A stretch of 64,000 bases of DNA, from NCBI GenBank assembly GCA_023630585.1, contig CM042560.1, positions 6,732,501-6,796,500 of the forward strand, given 5' to 3'. The stretch's first letter is position 1, and each line of letters begins with the position of its first letter. Positions 35,095-47,023 of the stretch are shown one piece after another. Both the position numbers and the translations under genes were made by a program. The notes beneath the pieces are model-generated. The model saw nothing but the letters and a program-made list of their open reading frames with translations, was not told the DNA's origin and did not search any database. This stretch comes from Cranoglanis bouderius. Its lineage: Eukaryota > Chordata > Actinopteri > Siluriformes > Cranoglanididae.

Positions 35095-35334
35095 TTGTTC
35101 AGTGGGGTTGAGGTCAAGGCTCAGTGCAGGCCACTCGAGTTCCTCCACACCAACCTTGGCAAACCATGTCTTCATGGACCTCACTTTGTGCACAGGGGCA
35201 CTGTCATGCTGGAATATGTTTGGGCTTTAGTGAAGGAAAATCTCAATGCTACACCAACTTTGTAGCAACAGTTTGGGGAAGACCAACATATGGGTGTTTT
35301 GGTCAGGTGTCCCCATACTTTTGGCCATATAGTG
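35095..35334 (-). mobile_element. Tc1-like remnant, catalytic end of the same family as 1730-1922
   Basis: The right end GGCCATATAGTG is followed by TA (35335-35336). The minus strand reads back through a short VRSMKTWFAKVGVEELEWPA-like stretch to a LDLNPTE version of the catalytic Glu block (sequence GGGGTTGAGGTCAAGG at about 35102). Other parts are deleted. It covers a different portion of the gene from the fragment at 1730-1922. Confidence 0.75.
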
Positions 35335-35459
35335 TACATTAGCCTCAAAGCTTCAGTCCAAAACTAAAGAGACACCAGACACACTTGGCTGATTGACTAG
35401 ACTAAGGGTAAGGATGTGTACATTCGTTAAAATACTGAAGTGTTTCTTCTCTCTGCAAG

Positions 35460-35532
35460 GCGGTGTGTCTTAAGAAGACCGGAAGCACTGAGCAGAAGAT
35501 GGACAGGAAAGAAGCAGTGTCTGCTGGGAAGG
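35460..35532 (+). CDS. candidate short exon of an unidentified gene
   Basis: A 73-base segment lies between a pyrimidine-rich acceptor (TTCTTCTCTCTGCAAG, AG 35458-35459) and a strong donor AAGG|GTGAGTG. In phase 0 it reads AVCLKKTGSTEQKMDRKEAV then SAGKG. It does not join in frame with the candidate at 13241-13360. It could equally be a non-coding transcript exon or chance. Confidence 0.2.
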
Positions 35533-36239
35533 GTGAGTGCAAGCATGGCCTCTTATTGTACACTCAGCATGGCATCATGGGAGACTGCTGTATGGACCTG
35601 GCTTTCTGGTGCTCTCTGTGTTTCCCCTGCTGTTTTCAGAATGACTGTGTGTTTTTAAGAATGAGGGTGGTTTGTTTTGTTAGATGAGTCATAGTTCTAA
35701 TAATGAATACGGATAAAGATTTCGCGGGTGACATATGCTACTCGATGCTGATAATCTTATCATGAGATTGTATGTGCCAGTGCCCATGAATATAAATTAC
35801 GTGTTTAAATTGTGATACAGAACAGACAGGACCTGATTCTGGGTAGTTACACTCATTCATGGAGTGTTGTGCTGCTTCTTAGCATATATTACTGTAACCC
35901 ATTTTTGTTTACCATTTTATGTTGCTTTTTGTTCTGAAGCTCGCCAACATGTCTGCAAATTTGAGTAAGGTATGATACCTGAAATGAAAGTTTGCAGAAG
36001 TGGCACTGCATTCAGATGCTTAATACTGATAGAAGAATAAAAAAGAAAGCATGGCAAGGCTCAGAGAACAGGCAGTCGGGATCACTGAAGGTATATTTAT
36101 AATCAGAAGCTGAAATCATCACAGGACTCAGGAAGTATGTGGAGAACCCAGGAGCATAAAAAGCAATAAAAACAATGGAACATTTTAATTATAGTCAACT
36201 ATGACAGTATAACATGAGGTAAAATAGTTACAGTAATTT
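35533..36239. other. intergenic, nothing recognised
   Basis: No repeat or gene recognised before the minisatellite. Confidence 0.45.
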
Positions 36240-36826
36240 AATGAAGCAGGACTGTTCAAGAATGTATGTAGAAGCAGGGCAGTTCTAGAATCAGCTGACT
36301 TTTAGAAATTGGGGAATTCAAAAATAAAGACAGTTCTACAAGTAGAACAGTTCTAGAAGGATGGCAGATTTAGAAACAAGGAAATTGCAGTATCGGGATA
36401 GTTCTAGAAGTGTAAATGTTCCACACAGGACTTTGCTAGAAGTGGCCAGAGTGTTTTAAAAGCAGGATGGGTCCAGAAGCAGGAATGTTCTAGAATCAAG
36501 GGTCTTCTAGAAGCTGGAGAATTCTAGAATCAAAAAAAGTTCTAGATTCAGGTCACTCTAGAAGCAGGGGGGTTATAGTGGTGGGTTACTTCTAGGTAAT
36601 TCTAGTTCTAGAACCAAGATTGTTTTAGGTGGAGGATACTCTAGAGGACAGTTCTACAAATAGGGCAATTTTAGGTGCAGAATTCTAGGAGCACAACATT
36701 TCTAGCAGTAGGACAGGAGTAGTGACCGTGTTTTAGAAGTAGGTTGCTTCTAGCAAGGCAGTTCTAGAATCAGGAGAGTTCTAGAATCAGGTAAGTATTA
36801 TAAATAGGAAAATTCTAGACTCATGG
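36240..36826. repeat. TTCTAGAA minisatellite, left block
   Basis: An irregular tandem array of units about 15-25 bases long based on AGTTCTAGAAGCAGGACAG, with many variants. Exact TTCTAGAA occurs at 36283-36290 and 36351-36358, among other sites. The motif also equals the heat-shock-element core TTCnnGAA. The array continues beyond an inserted element at 37760-38165. Confidence 0.88.
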
Positions 36827-37755
36827 CTAGTTCACACTGCACCAACATACACCAACCAACGCCGACAATTGCCAAATGTTAAAAGCTGGCTGTTGGATTT
36901 AAAATGTTGGGAAACACAACTGTCATGTTTACACTGCCCTAACAGACACCAACAATGTTTTTTTTTTACAGACAGTCAGATCGGTTTAAAAAATGTATCA
37001 TCCTTTTACCACAATCAAAATGTTACTATTACTAGTGTCTTTACATGTCATTCTTCACCTGAAAAGACAAAGAGTGTTATGAAAGAGGTTGTGGGTAACG
37101 CCTTAGACATGAAAGCCAGGGCACTTACTTACATTTATGCAGGGAACTGCAGGCAGAGGATGTGCAGAGCTTTCATAATTTTGTTCAGTTTGCCCCCAAG
37201 CAGTTTCAACAACTCCAAAAAAGACATCTTAACCTAGGCTATGTGGTAAGCTAAGACCATTATAAGGTCATACATTATGAAAAATATTTTTACACAAATG
37301 TAAGTTATAAGCATTTGTTGCAATTTCGCGTCTTGCTTCATGAAACAGAATATGGAAAATTGCATACAGTTAGAGTATGATCCTGATTAAAACCAAAACA
37401 CAAGATTAGATGATCCTTACCAGGAGTCAAAATAAAGAATTTAAGTAACACATCAATACATAATTTATCCTCTTCTTTCTGATTCGTCCAGAAATCTGCC
37501 ATTTTACCCACAACAACAGTTTAGCACTCCTAGCACCTAGCTATGGCAACGGTTTGTGTCCAGGCAGATTACATCAGAGTTTGTTGAAAAATCTTACCAC
37601 ACTGCTCAGACATTCTACGACTGACAAATGCAACTGAATATGTTCAGTTGGTGAAAACGCGACCAAACCCAACTGGGTTAAAGAACTGATATGACAAAAC
37701 CCAACAAATGTGTCTGTTGCCATTGGTCAGCGTTTGTCTCTGCAGTGTGAACTAG
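36827..37755. mobile_element. 929-bp element with 15-bp perfect inverted ends
   Basis: The ends CTAGTTCACACTGCA (36827-36841) and TGCAGTGTGAACTAG (37741-37755) are exact complements, and the interior is unrelated to the minisatellite that flanks it on both sides. No transposase is encoded, so this is a non-autonomous DNA transposon. Because the ends begin with the palindrome CTAG, which is also in the minisatellite unit, the target duplication cannot be separated from the ends. The superfamily is unresolved. Confidence 0.75.
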
Positions 37756-37759
37756 GCTT

Positions 37760-38430
37760 TAGAATTTAGACCTTTCTGTAAGTAGGAGAGTTCGAAAGTG
37801 GGGGTATTTCTAGGACAGTTGCAGAACCAATATGATTTTGGAAGCAGGGGAGTTCTAGAAGTGGAGGTAATTACAGAAGCTGGACAGTTATAGAACCAAG
37901 GCTTTTTAGAAGCAAGGCACTTGTAGAAGCAGGACAGTTCTAGACAAAAGACAGAAGCAAAAGAATTATAGGAGCAGGAGAGTTCTAGAGGAGGGAAAGT
38001 TCTAGAAGTGGGGGACAGAAGCAAGATTCTTCTACAAGCAGGGTGGTTTTAGAAACTGCACAGTTCTAGAGGCAGGGTTTGGGAGTGGGAGAACTCTAGA
38101 AGTAGAACAGTTCTGGAAACAAGATGATTTTAGAAGCAGGACACCTGAAGCAGAACAGTTCTAGAAGGGATCATATTTAGGCTACATCCAATTTAATCTG
38201 GATAAATTTGAAAGCGCATCTTTTTCTCTACGTTTTGGCCTTCCATCCACACTGAAACGGCATTTTTGTCCAGTGAAAACGAAGCTTTTCAAAAACATTC
38301 TCCCAAGTGGATAAATTTGAAAATGACATTTTCGGGTTGTAGAGGGGACTGAGAAAACAGAGATGTTCAAAAACAATGACGTTTTTTTTTTTTTTTATTT
38401 TGCAAGAGAGTTCTAGAATCAGGGCAGTTC
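37760..38430. repeat. TTCTAGAA minisatellite, right block
   Basis: The same units resume after the inserted element (TTCTAGAAGTGG, AGTTCTAGAAGG and others) to about 38165. They are broken again by a non-unit segment (about 38172-38395, containing CATCCACACTGAAACGGC and a T run), and two last units appear at 38405-38430. Together with the left block this was once one array. Confidence 0.85.
38172..38395. repeat. insertion within the TTCTAGAA array
   Basis: The segment GGCTACATCCAATTTAATCT...CCATCCACACTGAAACGGC...AAACAATGACG followed by a poly-T run is foreign to the array. It resembles a common fish repeat built on GTGGATAAATTTGAAAA. Ends are not clear. Confidence 0.5.
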
Positions 38431-38699
38431 TAGAAGTTATGTTTTAAAATATATTTTTTAACAAGTATTATGTAGACTCCTCAGAACACAATACACAGTA
38501 CTTTCCTTTTAATCAGTAAATGAGGCATTTGAGGATTGTTCAAGTGTATGTGACTATCATGGTGCTGGAGCACTAGCCTGAATGCCTACTGTAACACACA
38601 GTTGCCAGATTGCTGGAACACAGACAGAACAGCTGGTGATGAGGTTTTTGATCTCCATCCTTCACTTTCATGAGGAAAAACAAATAGTCCTCATGCTCA

Positions 38700-38701
38700 C
38701 A

Positions 38702-38744
<43 letters not shown>
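38700..38744. repeat. (CT)n(CA)n microsatellite
   Basis: Short CT run followed by CA units. Confidence 0.85.
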
Positions 38745-41700
38745 AGCTGAGCGGCCCGACTTCCTCCTCTTTCTCTTTGACCGATGCTCCTTATCACGGT
38801 AATTACAGTAATCTAATGACCCCCTCCAGCTCGGACAGGAAGAGGGACAGAAGGAGAGAAAGGAGGAGGTGAGTCAGACAAGAGAGTAGAGAGTGAGACA
38901 AGTGGAGCATATCTCCAGCTTTAGGCGAGAAAAGGGGGCGGAGGAGAGAAAGTAAAGCACTGGTCCTCGTCCGAATCATGGGACTCCTTTTTTCTTCTCC
39001 AATTAAAATTCCAGTCAGGAGACATTATTTCATTGACAGTCTTCCTGCTCTGCTTACTCTTTTGTGTTTAGGAACTCTAGCACACATTGTGACCTTAGTA
39101 TTATAAGATCTTTGAACAGATAGAAAATCCCAATATGTGCAGCCATCTTGTTCAAAAACGCTGTTCAATTTCTCAAAAACATGGTGAAACTACTGCAGGA
39201 CCCACTAAATAACTTCCACAGTCTATCCTCTAGAGTTGAATTTTTGTTTCTAGAGGTAGAAACAATTGAAATGTAAGGTCAGAAGTCTGTAATATCCAAT
39301 TATGTATCGTATATCTACTTTAGGGTACCAACCCAGTGTCAAGCCTTAGCTAGTAACAAGCATAAAACTAGCTAACTTACAACCTAGCACTATAGCAAGA
39401 ATTTTTTTTTTACTTGCTTAATTTACAAGGATGGGATCGGTTAACTCATTTAAAAGCAACAAGATGTACTTTTATCAACCATGCTAACCTTTCATGCAGT
39501 GTTATAAACACAGTCCACTGGGCACACAAAATTAGCATTGCTAACCACAAAATTAGCTCTTAAGCTGCAGGGAATTGTGGCTGGTTAATGTCCACTCCTC
39601 AGACTTTTAACATAATATTTGCATTGTTTTCCATGTAGTTAGTGCATAATAAGACTTTTGAGAATAAGACTTTTTAGCAATGTAAATGAGAGTAAGAGGA
39701 TTCATACAACAACTAAGTATTCTATTCTTGCTGGCTGTAGGCTGCTCTGCTGCTAAATATGAATTCTAAAGTCGATTTGTAGCTTATATATTGCTGTCAT
39801 GCTCTCTAAAATTTTGCAGAGTGTGACTCAAAAAAGTACATGATTGCTTTTTATGTAATATGATTCCTCTTTATGTCTCAGGGTGATAGTGAGCATTTAT
39901 TAGCTTTAGAAATAAGTTTTAGACATTTCAGTGATTCATTACTTGCAGTCTTTTTTTTTTTTTTCATGCAAGCTCACTTATAATTTGGATCTTATAAATA
40001 GGCTCTTAACCTCGGCACTTATATGACCTGGCCGTGGTTCACAATGTGCCAATGTACAATGTACCAGCAACAATTAAAAACAGTAGAATAGCACAAGTGT
40101 TTAGAGTATTAATGTGGTTAGATATCATAAATGAGATAACGTCCTGCTGTGGAATTTGTTTCAGTTCTAACATGGCTGCTCCTTCTCTAACATCTCTCTC
40201 TCTCTCATTGTCCTCTGCCTTTCTCATTTATTCTCTCTTTCTGCCACTCACACGCGCACCACAAAGACTTCACACCCTCTATATAAACTCATCACTTCAG
40301 GTGTTAACAGAAAAACACTCTAATGCTAATTCTTCAATATATGACGCCCCGACACCTTTACTATCACATAATAAATTCATTTCAAAGCAGTAACAGGGAA
40401 CGCCATTCTGCCCGATTCTATTTTAGTGATCTTTGATCTTTTTTCATCTTTAAAATCTCCATTATAAGGCACAATTCCTTAAAGAATGTAGCAGGGTGAG
40501 ACTAATTTCATTCAATTCACCTACCATGACATAAAGTATTAAATGTACATGAGATGTATATTATGTACAAATACTAACTACAAGCTATTTAACTTGTCAT
40601 GTTATGCGTATGCGTATATTTATGCAAATGTCAATTATGAATTTTTTTTTTATCTAATTTTAGTCATTACCAGTTAGCAAGTTCTCTCCTGTTGCATGAC
40701 AGCTAAGGCTAGGATTTGATTCCTCCAAGATATGAAGCCAGACATCAAATCTTTTCAAACTGCTGCTCATGCTACATCAGCTGAACACACTAGGAGGAGA
40801 GCATTAAACTTTTAACATCCATGTCTGCAACCATGAGCTCACAGACATCCATAACTGGTTAATGTTGATCTGATTGACAGGTGAGAACATAATTTCATCC
40901 CTCCCAACCAGACAGCACAGCCAGTTTTGCTCTTTCCCTCCCACAGATGGCTGGCATTGTCTCACTCACGATCACCTGATGATAAGGTGAACACTTTTTT
41001 AGCTGCCCCAGGGCTTTTTTTTTTTTTTTTTTTTTTTCTTTTTACATACAGTTCAATAACAGTTATAATTTTGAAATGGGCAGAGAAGCAGAACTGCAGA
41101 CAAACTGTCCATTATCTGCCACAAGCCCCTCCCCTTTTATTCATTGGGGCATGATGGGTCAGGTTAGTGCCCTTTGCTCCACTTCATTTTGTTGACAAAT
41201 GCAACCCATCATATGGGACCTTTTACTTGAGTATGTTTATTCATATTTAAAACAAAACTATATTTAAAACAAAGTAGTATAGGGGTTAATTAAGCATTAA
41301 GACACAAGTGAAGCCATGAGAAAAGCAAGGTGCTAACCCCACACCTTGACATCATGCCAACCATTCGTAACTTTACTAACAATTTGCTGAACTCTTACAG
41401 ATTGTGCTCTGTTGTTTTTTCCCCCACTTTTTAAAATATTTCTTTTCTGTTTGTCTTTCACCCAATTGATGCCTCAGTTTAATATTGAGATTAAAGAACC
41501 AAAAAAAAAAAACCACGTCAAGCATGTTGGTACATCAGGACTTGTTTTACTTGATGATTTCAGAGGGAATATGTTTGCAGCTAGCTTCTTGGAGGCTTGC
41601 TCTGAACCCAGCGCCTGGCTTTGTTGTCTCTCTCTCCGCTCCACCTTGCTCTCTGAAGTGTTTAGAAACATGGTGCCTCTCCACAGCTGCAAAAAAGGCT

Positions 41701-42004
41701 GACATGAGCTTCCATCTCACGATACGACTCGTCTAATCTCAAAGCAATTCTCTCTATCTCCCACTCTCTTTTGCGGTCCAAAGAGGAGGATTATCTCTGG
41801 AGAGAGAGATTTCAAACTGGTCAGAACGAGGTCAAAGGACTTTCTCTCTCTCTCTTTCTCTCTCTGATGTCGTGCTCTTTTTCTTCCAGCTGAAATCAGT
41901 TGACAGCTTCAAGATCTGAAAGGTATTTTAAAAATAACCAGTTAGACTTGTGTATGTAGGTGTAACTATTCGGTAAATGGTGAATATATACAGCAGAATA
42001 TATA
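38745..42004. other. intergenic, nothing certain
   Basis: AT-rich with poly-T tracts at 39950-39964 and 41010-41038. A pyrimidine-rich acceptor-like site near 41889 leads into sequence with early stops. No gene. Confidence 0.45.
41010..41038. repeat. poly-T tract
   Basis: About 28 T residues after CCCCAGGGC. Confidence 0.8.
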
Positions 42005-42080
42005 CAGCATGTATTAATTAATTTTCTATAACAGCAACAGTTCCAGTTGCAAAGTTTAAATTAATAAATGTTCTAATATG
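42005..42080. repeat. short fragment of family R
   Basis: TTAATTTTCTATAACAGCAACAG-like sequence with TAAATTAATAAATGTTCT matches the end block of family R copy 5. Too short to orient with certainty. Confidence 0.4.
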
Positions 42081-42164
42081 TTGTTGTTTCGATATTAACA
42101 GCTAATTCATACAGACACAGATTTTAAAAAGTGTATAATTGTTAAAATGGTTAATTTTCTGCAA

Positions 42165-42440
42165 GATGTTTATTGGAGCCTGGAGCCTGGAGCCTATCCC
42201 AGTTGACTTGGGGCACAAGGCGAGGGACACTCTGGATGGAGTGCCAACCCATTGCAAGGCACAATCGCACACACATTCACATACCCATTCACACACTACG
42301 GACAATTTAGAGATGCCAATCAGCCTATGGCGCATGTCTTTGGACTGGGGGAGGAAACCCCCAAAGCACGGGGAGAACATGCAAGCTCTGTGTACACAGG
42401 GTGGACTCGAACCCCCAACCCCGGAGGTGCGAGGCAAACA
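42165..42440 (-). mobile_element. tRNA-headed SINE
   Basis: Minus-strand head TTTGCCTCGCACCTCCGGGG and GGGGGTTCGAGTCC (box B), then GAGCTTGCATGTTCTCCC and the body to AACTGGGATAGGCTCCAGG. It is the same family as 16205-16525 but better preserved. The first bases of the head (beyond 42440) are missing. Confidence 0.75.
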
Positions 42441-44129
42441 GACTTGCAAAATATCCAGATTCAATATTATAATATTGGGAAGCTACAATTATTTTTATAA
42501 TATTATACTGTTCTTCAAATGCAGTATTCAAATGCAAATTAAGTTTGAAGGACACGTCTCGATCATGAATGTAATATTTCCTGTTTATGTCAGATCATGT
42601 TTCTGATTGGCTGGTGACAGTGAAATATGTCAGTCTGCGAAACAAAGTTTTGATCTAAGATCAAATTACGGACTACTGTACCAGTTACGACACACCTTAA
42701 GTATCTGTGGTGCAGCTGAAATTCTTCAGCATGCTAGATTTAATCTAACTACTCTCAATGTATAGTTTAGGATAGACTTTAAACCCTGACTTAACTAGTG
42801 TTCTGCTGGTGCAACAGGCTGCTAGTGGTTAGGAGTTCTGTTCGAAAGTTTCTGCGAACCACAATATATGAACTAAAACCACCATGTCTTTATTGCTCAG
42901 AAGACGTCTTTTGTTAAACTTTTTTTTTTTCTTAAAGTATACCACCAGTTGACCTAGGTTGGAAACATGCTAAAGTTCCCGGGATGAAAATGCCCCTTTG
43001 TGTTGAGATGTATTCAGCTGTTGCATTCAGATGTATCTTTCTTGAAGAAGGCAGTGCCATAATTCTGTTAAAGCAGGTTGAACAATTGAACAAAACTCAA
43101 CAAAATTGTGTTAAAAAACAATATGGCAATACGGCTGTGATTAAAAAGGTTATTGTGATGTAAACTTTCATACTGGCATAAGCCTGGACACCATTTGTTA
43201 TATTCTCTACATTTTTATTCTAATTTTGAAACCCATAATGTTTTGTGGCTATCACTTGCTGGGACTAATCTTCTGAAGACATGTTTTCTTGTGCCACCTT
43301 CCCCCCCACTGAACATCAAAAACGATTCCTGTACATTATTAAACTTTTAAGCCACCACAAAACACGATTAGCAACATTAAAAACGAAGAGCGGAGTCGTA
43401 ATTAATCTGAAAAGCTGTCTCACACACACAGGCGCAGACTAATAGCCCCCCCCCCCCCACACACACACACACACACACACACCCCACCCCCATGCATCAG
43501 TAACTTTGAACAGAAAATCAGGTTTGTCTTTAACGGTTATGATGATACTCGCCCACTACGGATCTGGTGTCGGAATTAAAGTTTACTCTGCTTATTTTCT
43601 TCAAATTGGTCCTTTTAAGTCTATCCCGTTAACGGGCTGGAACAGCAGGATGAATGGCTTCTTTCTGCGACTGTAAGAGCGTTAGGAAGCATGTCCAACT
43701 TCAAAGCCAGTCTTAACGCCACACTTTAATTGTATATTTGCCTGCTGCTGGCTCCAAAGCCATCTGATTCTGCTGACAACTGAGCTCAGTTCTGCCTTCT
43801 TTTGCTTGGTTTCTTTCATCTTTCTTCCTCTCTCTCACTTTCGTATTTTCATCTGTCTCTTGTTTACACTCTCTCATTTCTTATTGTTACCACTCTGTCT
43901 GGGCTGGAAATGGGATCTCTATGAATATGGCTGCTTTGTTTTTCTATTTTTATTTTGTAAAAGTCAGGTCAAGCATATGAATGTACCAGACTGTGTCCAC
44001 TCAGTACATTTAGCATTATTCCACAGATGAACAGGAATCACTGATGCTCAATTACCTGTTATTACAAAAAAAAAAGAATCCACACCAGGTTGGTGCATTT
44101 CCATTCCAAACGGGATCGTTTTCCTATTA
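42441..44129. other. intergenic, candidate conserved stretch at 43370-43760
   Basis: 43370-43440 and 43495-43760 are balanced in composition and contain GTAATTAATC and similar homeodomain-like cores, split by a poly-C/CA tract. No gene. Confidence 0.35.
43446..43485. repeat. poly-C / CA tract
   Basis: C run of about 13 followed by CA units. Confidence 0.8.
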
Positions 44130-44513
44130 CACCATGTCCCGAAGTGTGTTATTCCTCTTATACCACAATGATTTTCCAACGATTAGAAATTTTAATTGAT
44201 TAATGTTTTTTTAACAACTTATAGTTACATTTAATGTTATGGAAACAAGTTATTTATCCCTTATGTTATAGCAGCTATGAACAGTCATTTCCTTACCAGC
44301 CTTTATTTTTTCTCTCTCTTGAAGTTAATAAGAAAAAAACAACCAAAAAATGCATTACATCCTTTGTTCTGAAGACTTTCCTCTGGAGGAAAACTTACTG
44401 ACAGTTACAAAGCACTGACACTGGAGACTCCTTCTAAAATGTTATATAAATGTTACATTTCCTAGAAAACTTCACTACGTCAATGATTATACATTTTCTT
44501 TGTTAAATAGCAT

Positions 44514-44598
<85 letters not shown>

Positions 44599-44700
44599 TA
44601 TAAATCTGTTATTATTAACCTTACGTAATATGAATGAGCTGTTACTACAGAGCATATTAGAACAAGCATGTTACTATAAACCTGAACATTTTCCAGAATC
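44130..44700. repeat. dispersed repeat family R, copy 4, with a TA microsatellite
   Basis: Starts GTCCCGAAGTGTGTTATTCC and includes TTCTGAAGACTTTCC and GCACTGACACTGGAGACTCC. A (TA)n tract of about 78 bases (44517-44594) has grown inside it, followed by the GAATGAGCTGTTACTA block. Confidence 0.7.
44517..44594. repeat. (TA)n microsatellite
   Basis: About 38 TA units inside family R copy 4. Confidence 0.9.
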
Positions 44701-46149
44701 ATTCAAATCCATCTTACAAAATTGACTCAATGACTTTTACCCATATATTTTTTAGCCATAGAACCTGCATGTTAAGTTGGCTAGCTAATTTTAATCAGTT
44801 AGATGAACAAAATCGTAACTGATGATATATTCTGACAGTTAAATAAATCACTGAGAACATGATGATGCAGATTGAGACAATAACGTGTTAAATACTATCT
44901 GGCTATTTATTAGAGATGGTATGTGGATGTCTGCATATCACTGACATACTGTACATAGAATCTGTGTATGTATATGCGCTTTAGAAAACATGTAAACTGT
45001 TTATTAGTTATTTGTAATGGTTCAAAATGTCAAAGAAAACCAACTCTGAGTATTTTTTTTCAGTTTCTAGAAGTGTCCGTAAGACACCAATATGTACTAT
45101 AGCAATAGAATAGCCTTAAAATTAATTGTCTCAAACTCTTTAACTCCACTTGTCTTCATGTCCTGCTCTTCCTTTCTGTTTCTCCTTTCTGTTTCTCTCT
45201 TTTCTGGCCGAAGAGCTGTGTTTTTTTTTTTTCATTGTTGCCCTGCAGATTTTCCTCCATATGACTGCAGATGAAGGGATAAGCACTTCAAAGCCTTGCA
45301 CCAGCAGTTTAACCCCCAGGCTGAAAGTACAAGTGGACAATGCACTAATTGAGGGAGGCGACTGATCACAGGCTCTGTTCAAAGCAGGATGCTCGTCCTT
45401 CCCCCAGACGCAGGCCTACTTAACTTTATTAGCTTTCATGCTCCTGTCCGAGCTGCAATCTCGTGTACCTTTGAACTCGCTACTATTTCTTCCTGCACTT
45501 CTGCTAACACCGTATTTAAATCACCTCAAGAGCAAGACTTGTTTATTCTCCTTCTTCTTGTGCTGGTGTGCTGCCATCGAGAAGAATGTTCTCACTTCCA
45601 GAAGCAACCAGTGGCACTTTTTGTTATCCATGAATAATAGGTTAGTAATTAATAACAGACTTAGATAGGTGTTAATGGTGCTTTTTTCACTTAAAGGAAT
45701 GTCAAAAAATAAATAAATAAGTATGTGAAAATGACGAGACCCTGGAGGCATCCTTCAATTTTCACAAATTGAAAATGAAATGGCCTTCATACCTTTAAAG
45801 AAAAGATCATTAGATAATTGTGTTATGCATTTGGTTAAGGACTGATTTCACTCTTTGATGTGGTCACACCTTATCACCCACATTGGTGTCAAACATCTTA
45901 GATCCTTACTGAAATAAATTTGTAAAGTTTCATCTATAATTTTAGTGTGGTATACCCCTCTTGGATGAAAATGGATTTGGCAAAAAAAAAATGGCTTGAG
46001 CTGAGAAAATGCAAGTGAATTTTAAAAATGAGTGATTAACAATCATGTGATAAAGTGTAAAGACTATATCAAAAAATATATATATATATATCACTATGGT
46101 CTGTAATTCAGCATTTATCATTCATACCACTAAACTACCATTAACATGA
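44701..46149. other. intergenic, nothing certain
   Basis: A weak exon-like segment (45249-45364) was considered and not accepted. The rest is AT-rich. Confidence 0.4.
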
Positions 46150-46280
46150 AAGGTAGAATAGAATAGAATAGAATTTCTTTATTGTCATCATACACAGTAC
46201 ATCAAAATTCTGCTGAAACAACCTCAGTGGTGCTTGCTGTACAAAAATAAAATAAAATACAATAAAAAATACAGTATGTA
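46150..46280. repeat. AATAG microsatellite with common fish repeat
   Basis: (AATAG)n at 46155-46174, then TTTCTTTATTGTCATCATAC and an AAAATAAAATACAATAAA run. The TTTATTGTCAT core is a common short fish repeat. Confidence 0.5.
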
Positions 46281-46558
46281 TACAGTATAGTTCTAACATG
46301 AAAGGTGGTCATTCATGAGTGTGGAAGTAACAAATATTGTTTGAGTCAAGTATCTTTTCAAACATTAGAAAGATGATATTGTGAGTTTTGTTCCTTCCAT
46401 CTTGTTTATTGTTTTGTCTGGGTAAGCCGTCTGAACATTGCCTTGTCCAAAAAAATTACCCACAACAAACAATAAAAAGGCAAAGGGAAGAAAATAAAAT
46501 GTCTTGAATGACTCGAAATTTAAACTCAAATGAACTGAAATCAACTCAAACATGTACA

Positions 46559-46988
46559 CAGAACTGTGGAAAAGTTTTAGGCACCCTATTTTTTTTTAGT
46601 ACAAACTTTGTTATAGATTTTTTATTTTATGACTTCTACATTATCAAGTCAGTACAAAAAACATTTTAGATTCCCAAATATTAGTTTTCTAGCACAAAAT
46701 TAAATGTTACAGAAAAATGTTTGTATGTCATTAAAGAAAGCAGCATATTATGTAACAGACCACTTTTCAGACAAAAAACACAATGAAGGCTGCTGGGTTT
46801 TGCTGCAAAAATAAGAAGCAAGTGCGAAAGTTAAAGTCTCCATAAGAACTGTGGCTGGTTCTGCAAGATGCTCAATAAAACTTACCAGCTCATTTTTTAA
46901 ATGTAGAAACATTTAATTTCATTATTTTGAAGGCATCTTCACTCTACAGCATTTCTTTGCATGTGCCCAAAACTTTTGCACAGTACTG
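46559..46988 (-). mobile_element. MITE, copy 3, internally shortened
   Basis: Opposite orientation to the other copies. The left end is degraded (CAGAACTGTGGAAAAG); the right end CTTTTGCACAGTACTG is intact before TA. It lacks about 100-150 bases present in copies 1 and 2, around the TAAATG/AAACAG and GTAGT segments. Confidence 0.82.
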
Positions 46989-47023
46989 TATAATACTAAC
47001 ATATACAGTATATACAGTATATT

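Noticed and set aside
36869..37237. 122-codon frame inside the 929-bp element
   Set aside because: It has no transposase motifs and low complexity; the element appears non-autonomous.
45249..45364. Terminal exon encoding IFLHMTADEGIST...IEGGD then a stop
   Set aside because: The acceptor is good, but the peptide is unremarkable and nothing upstream joins to it.
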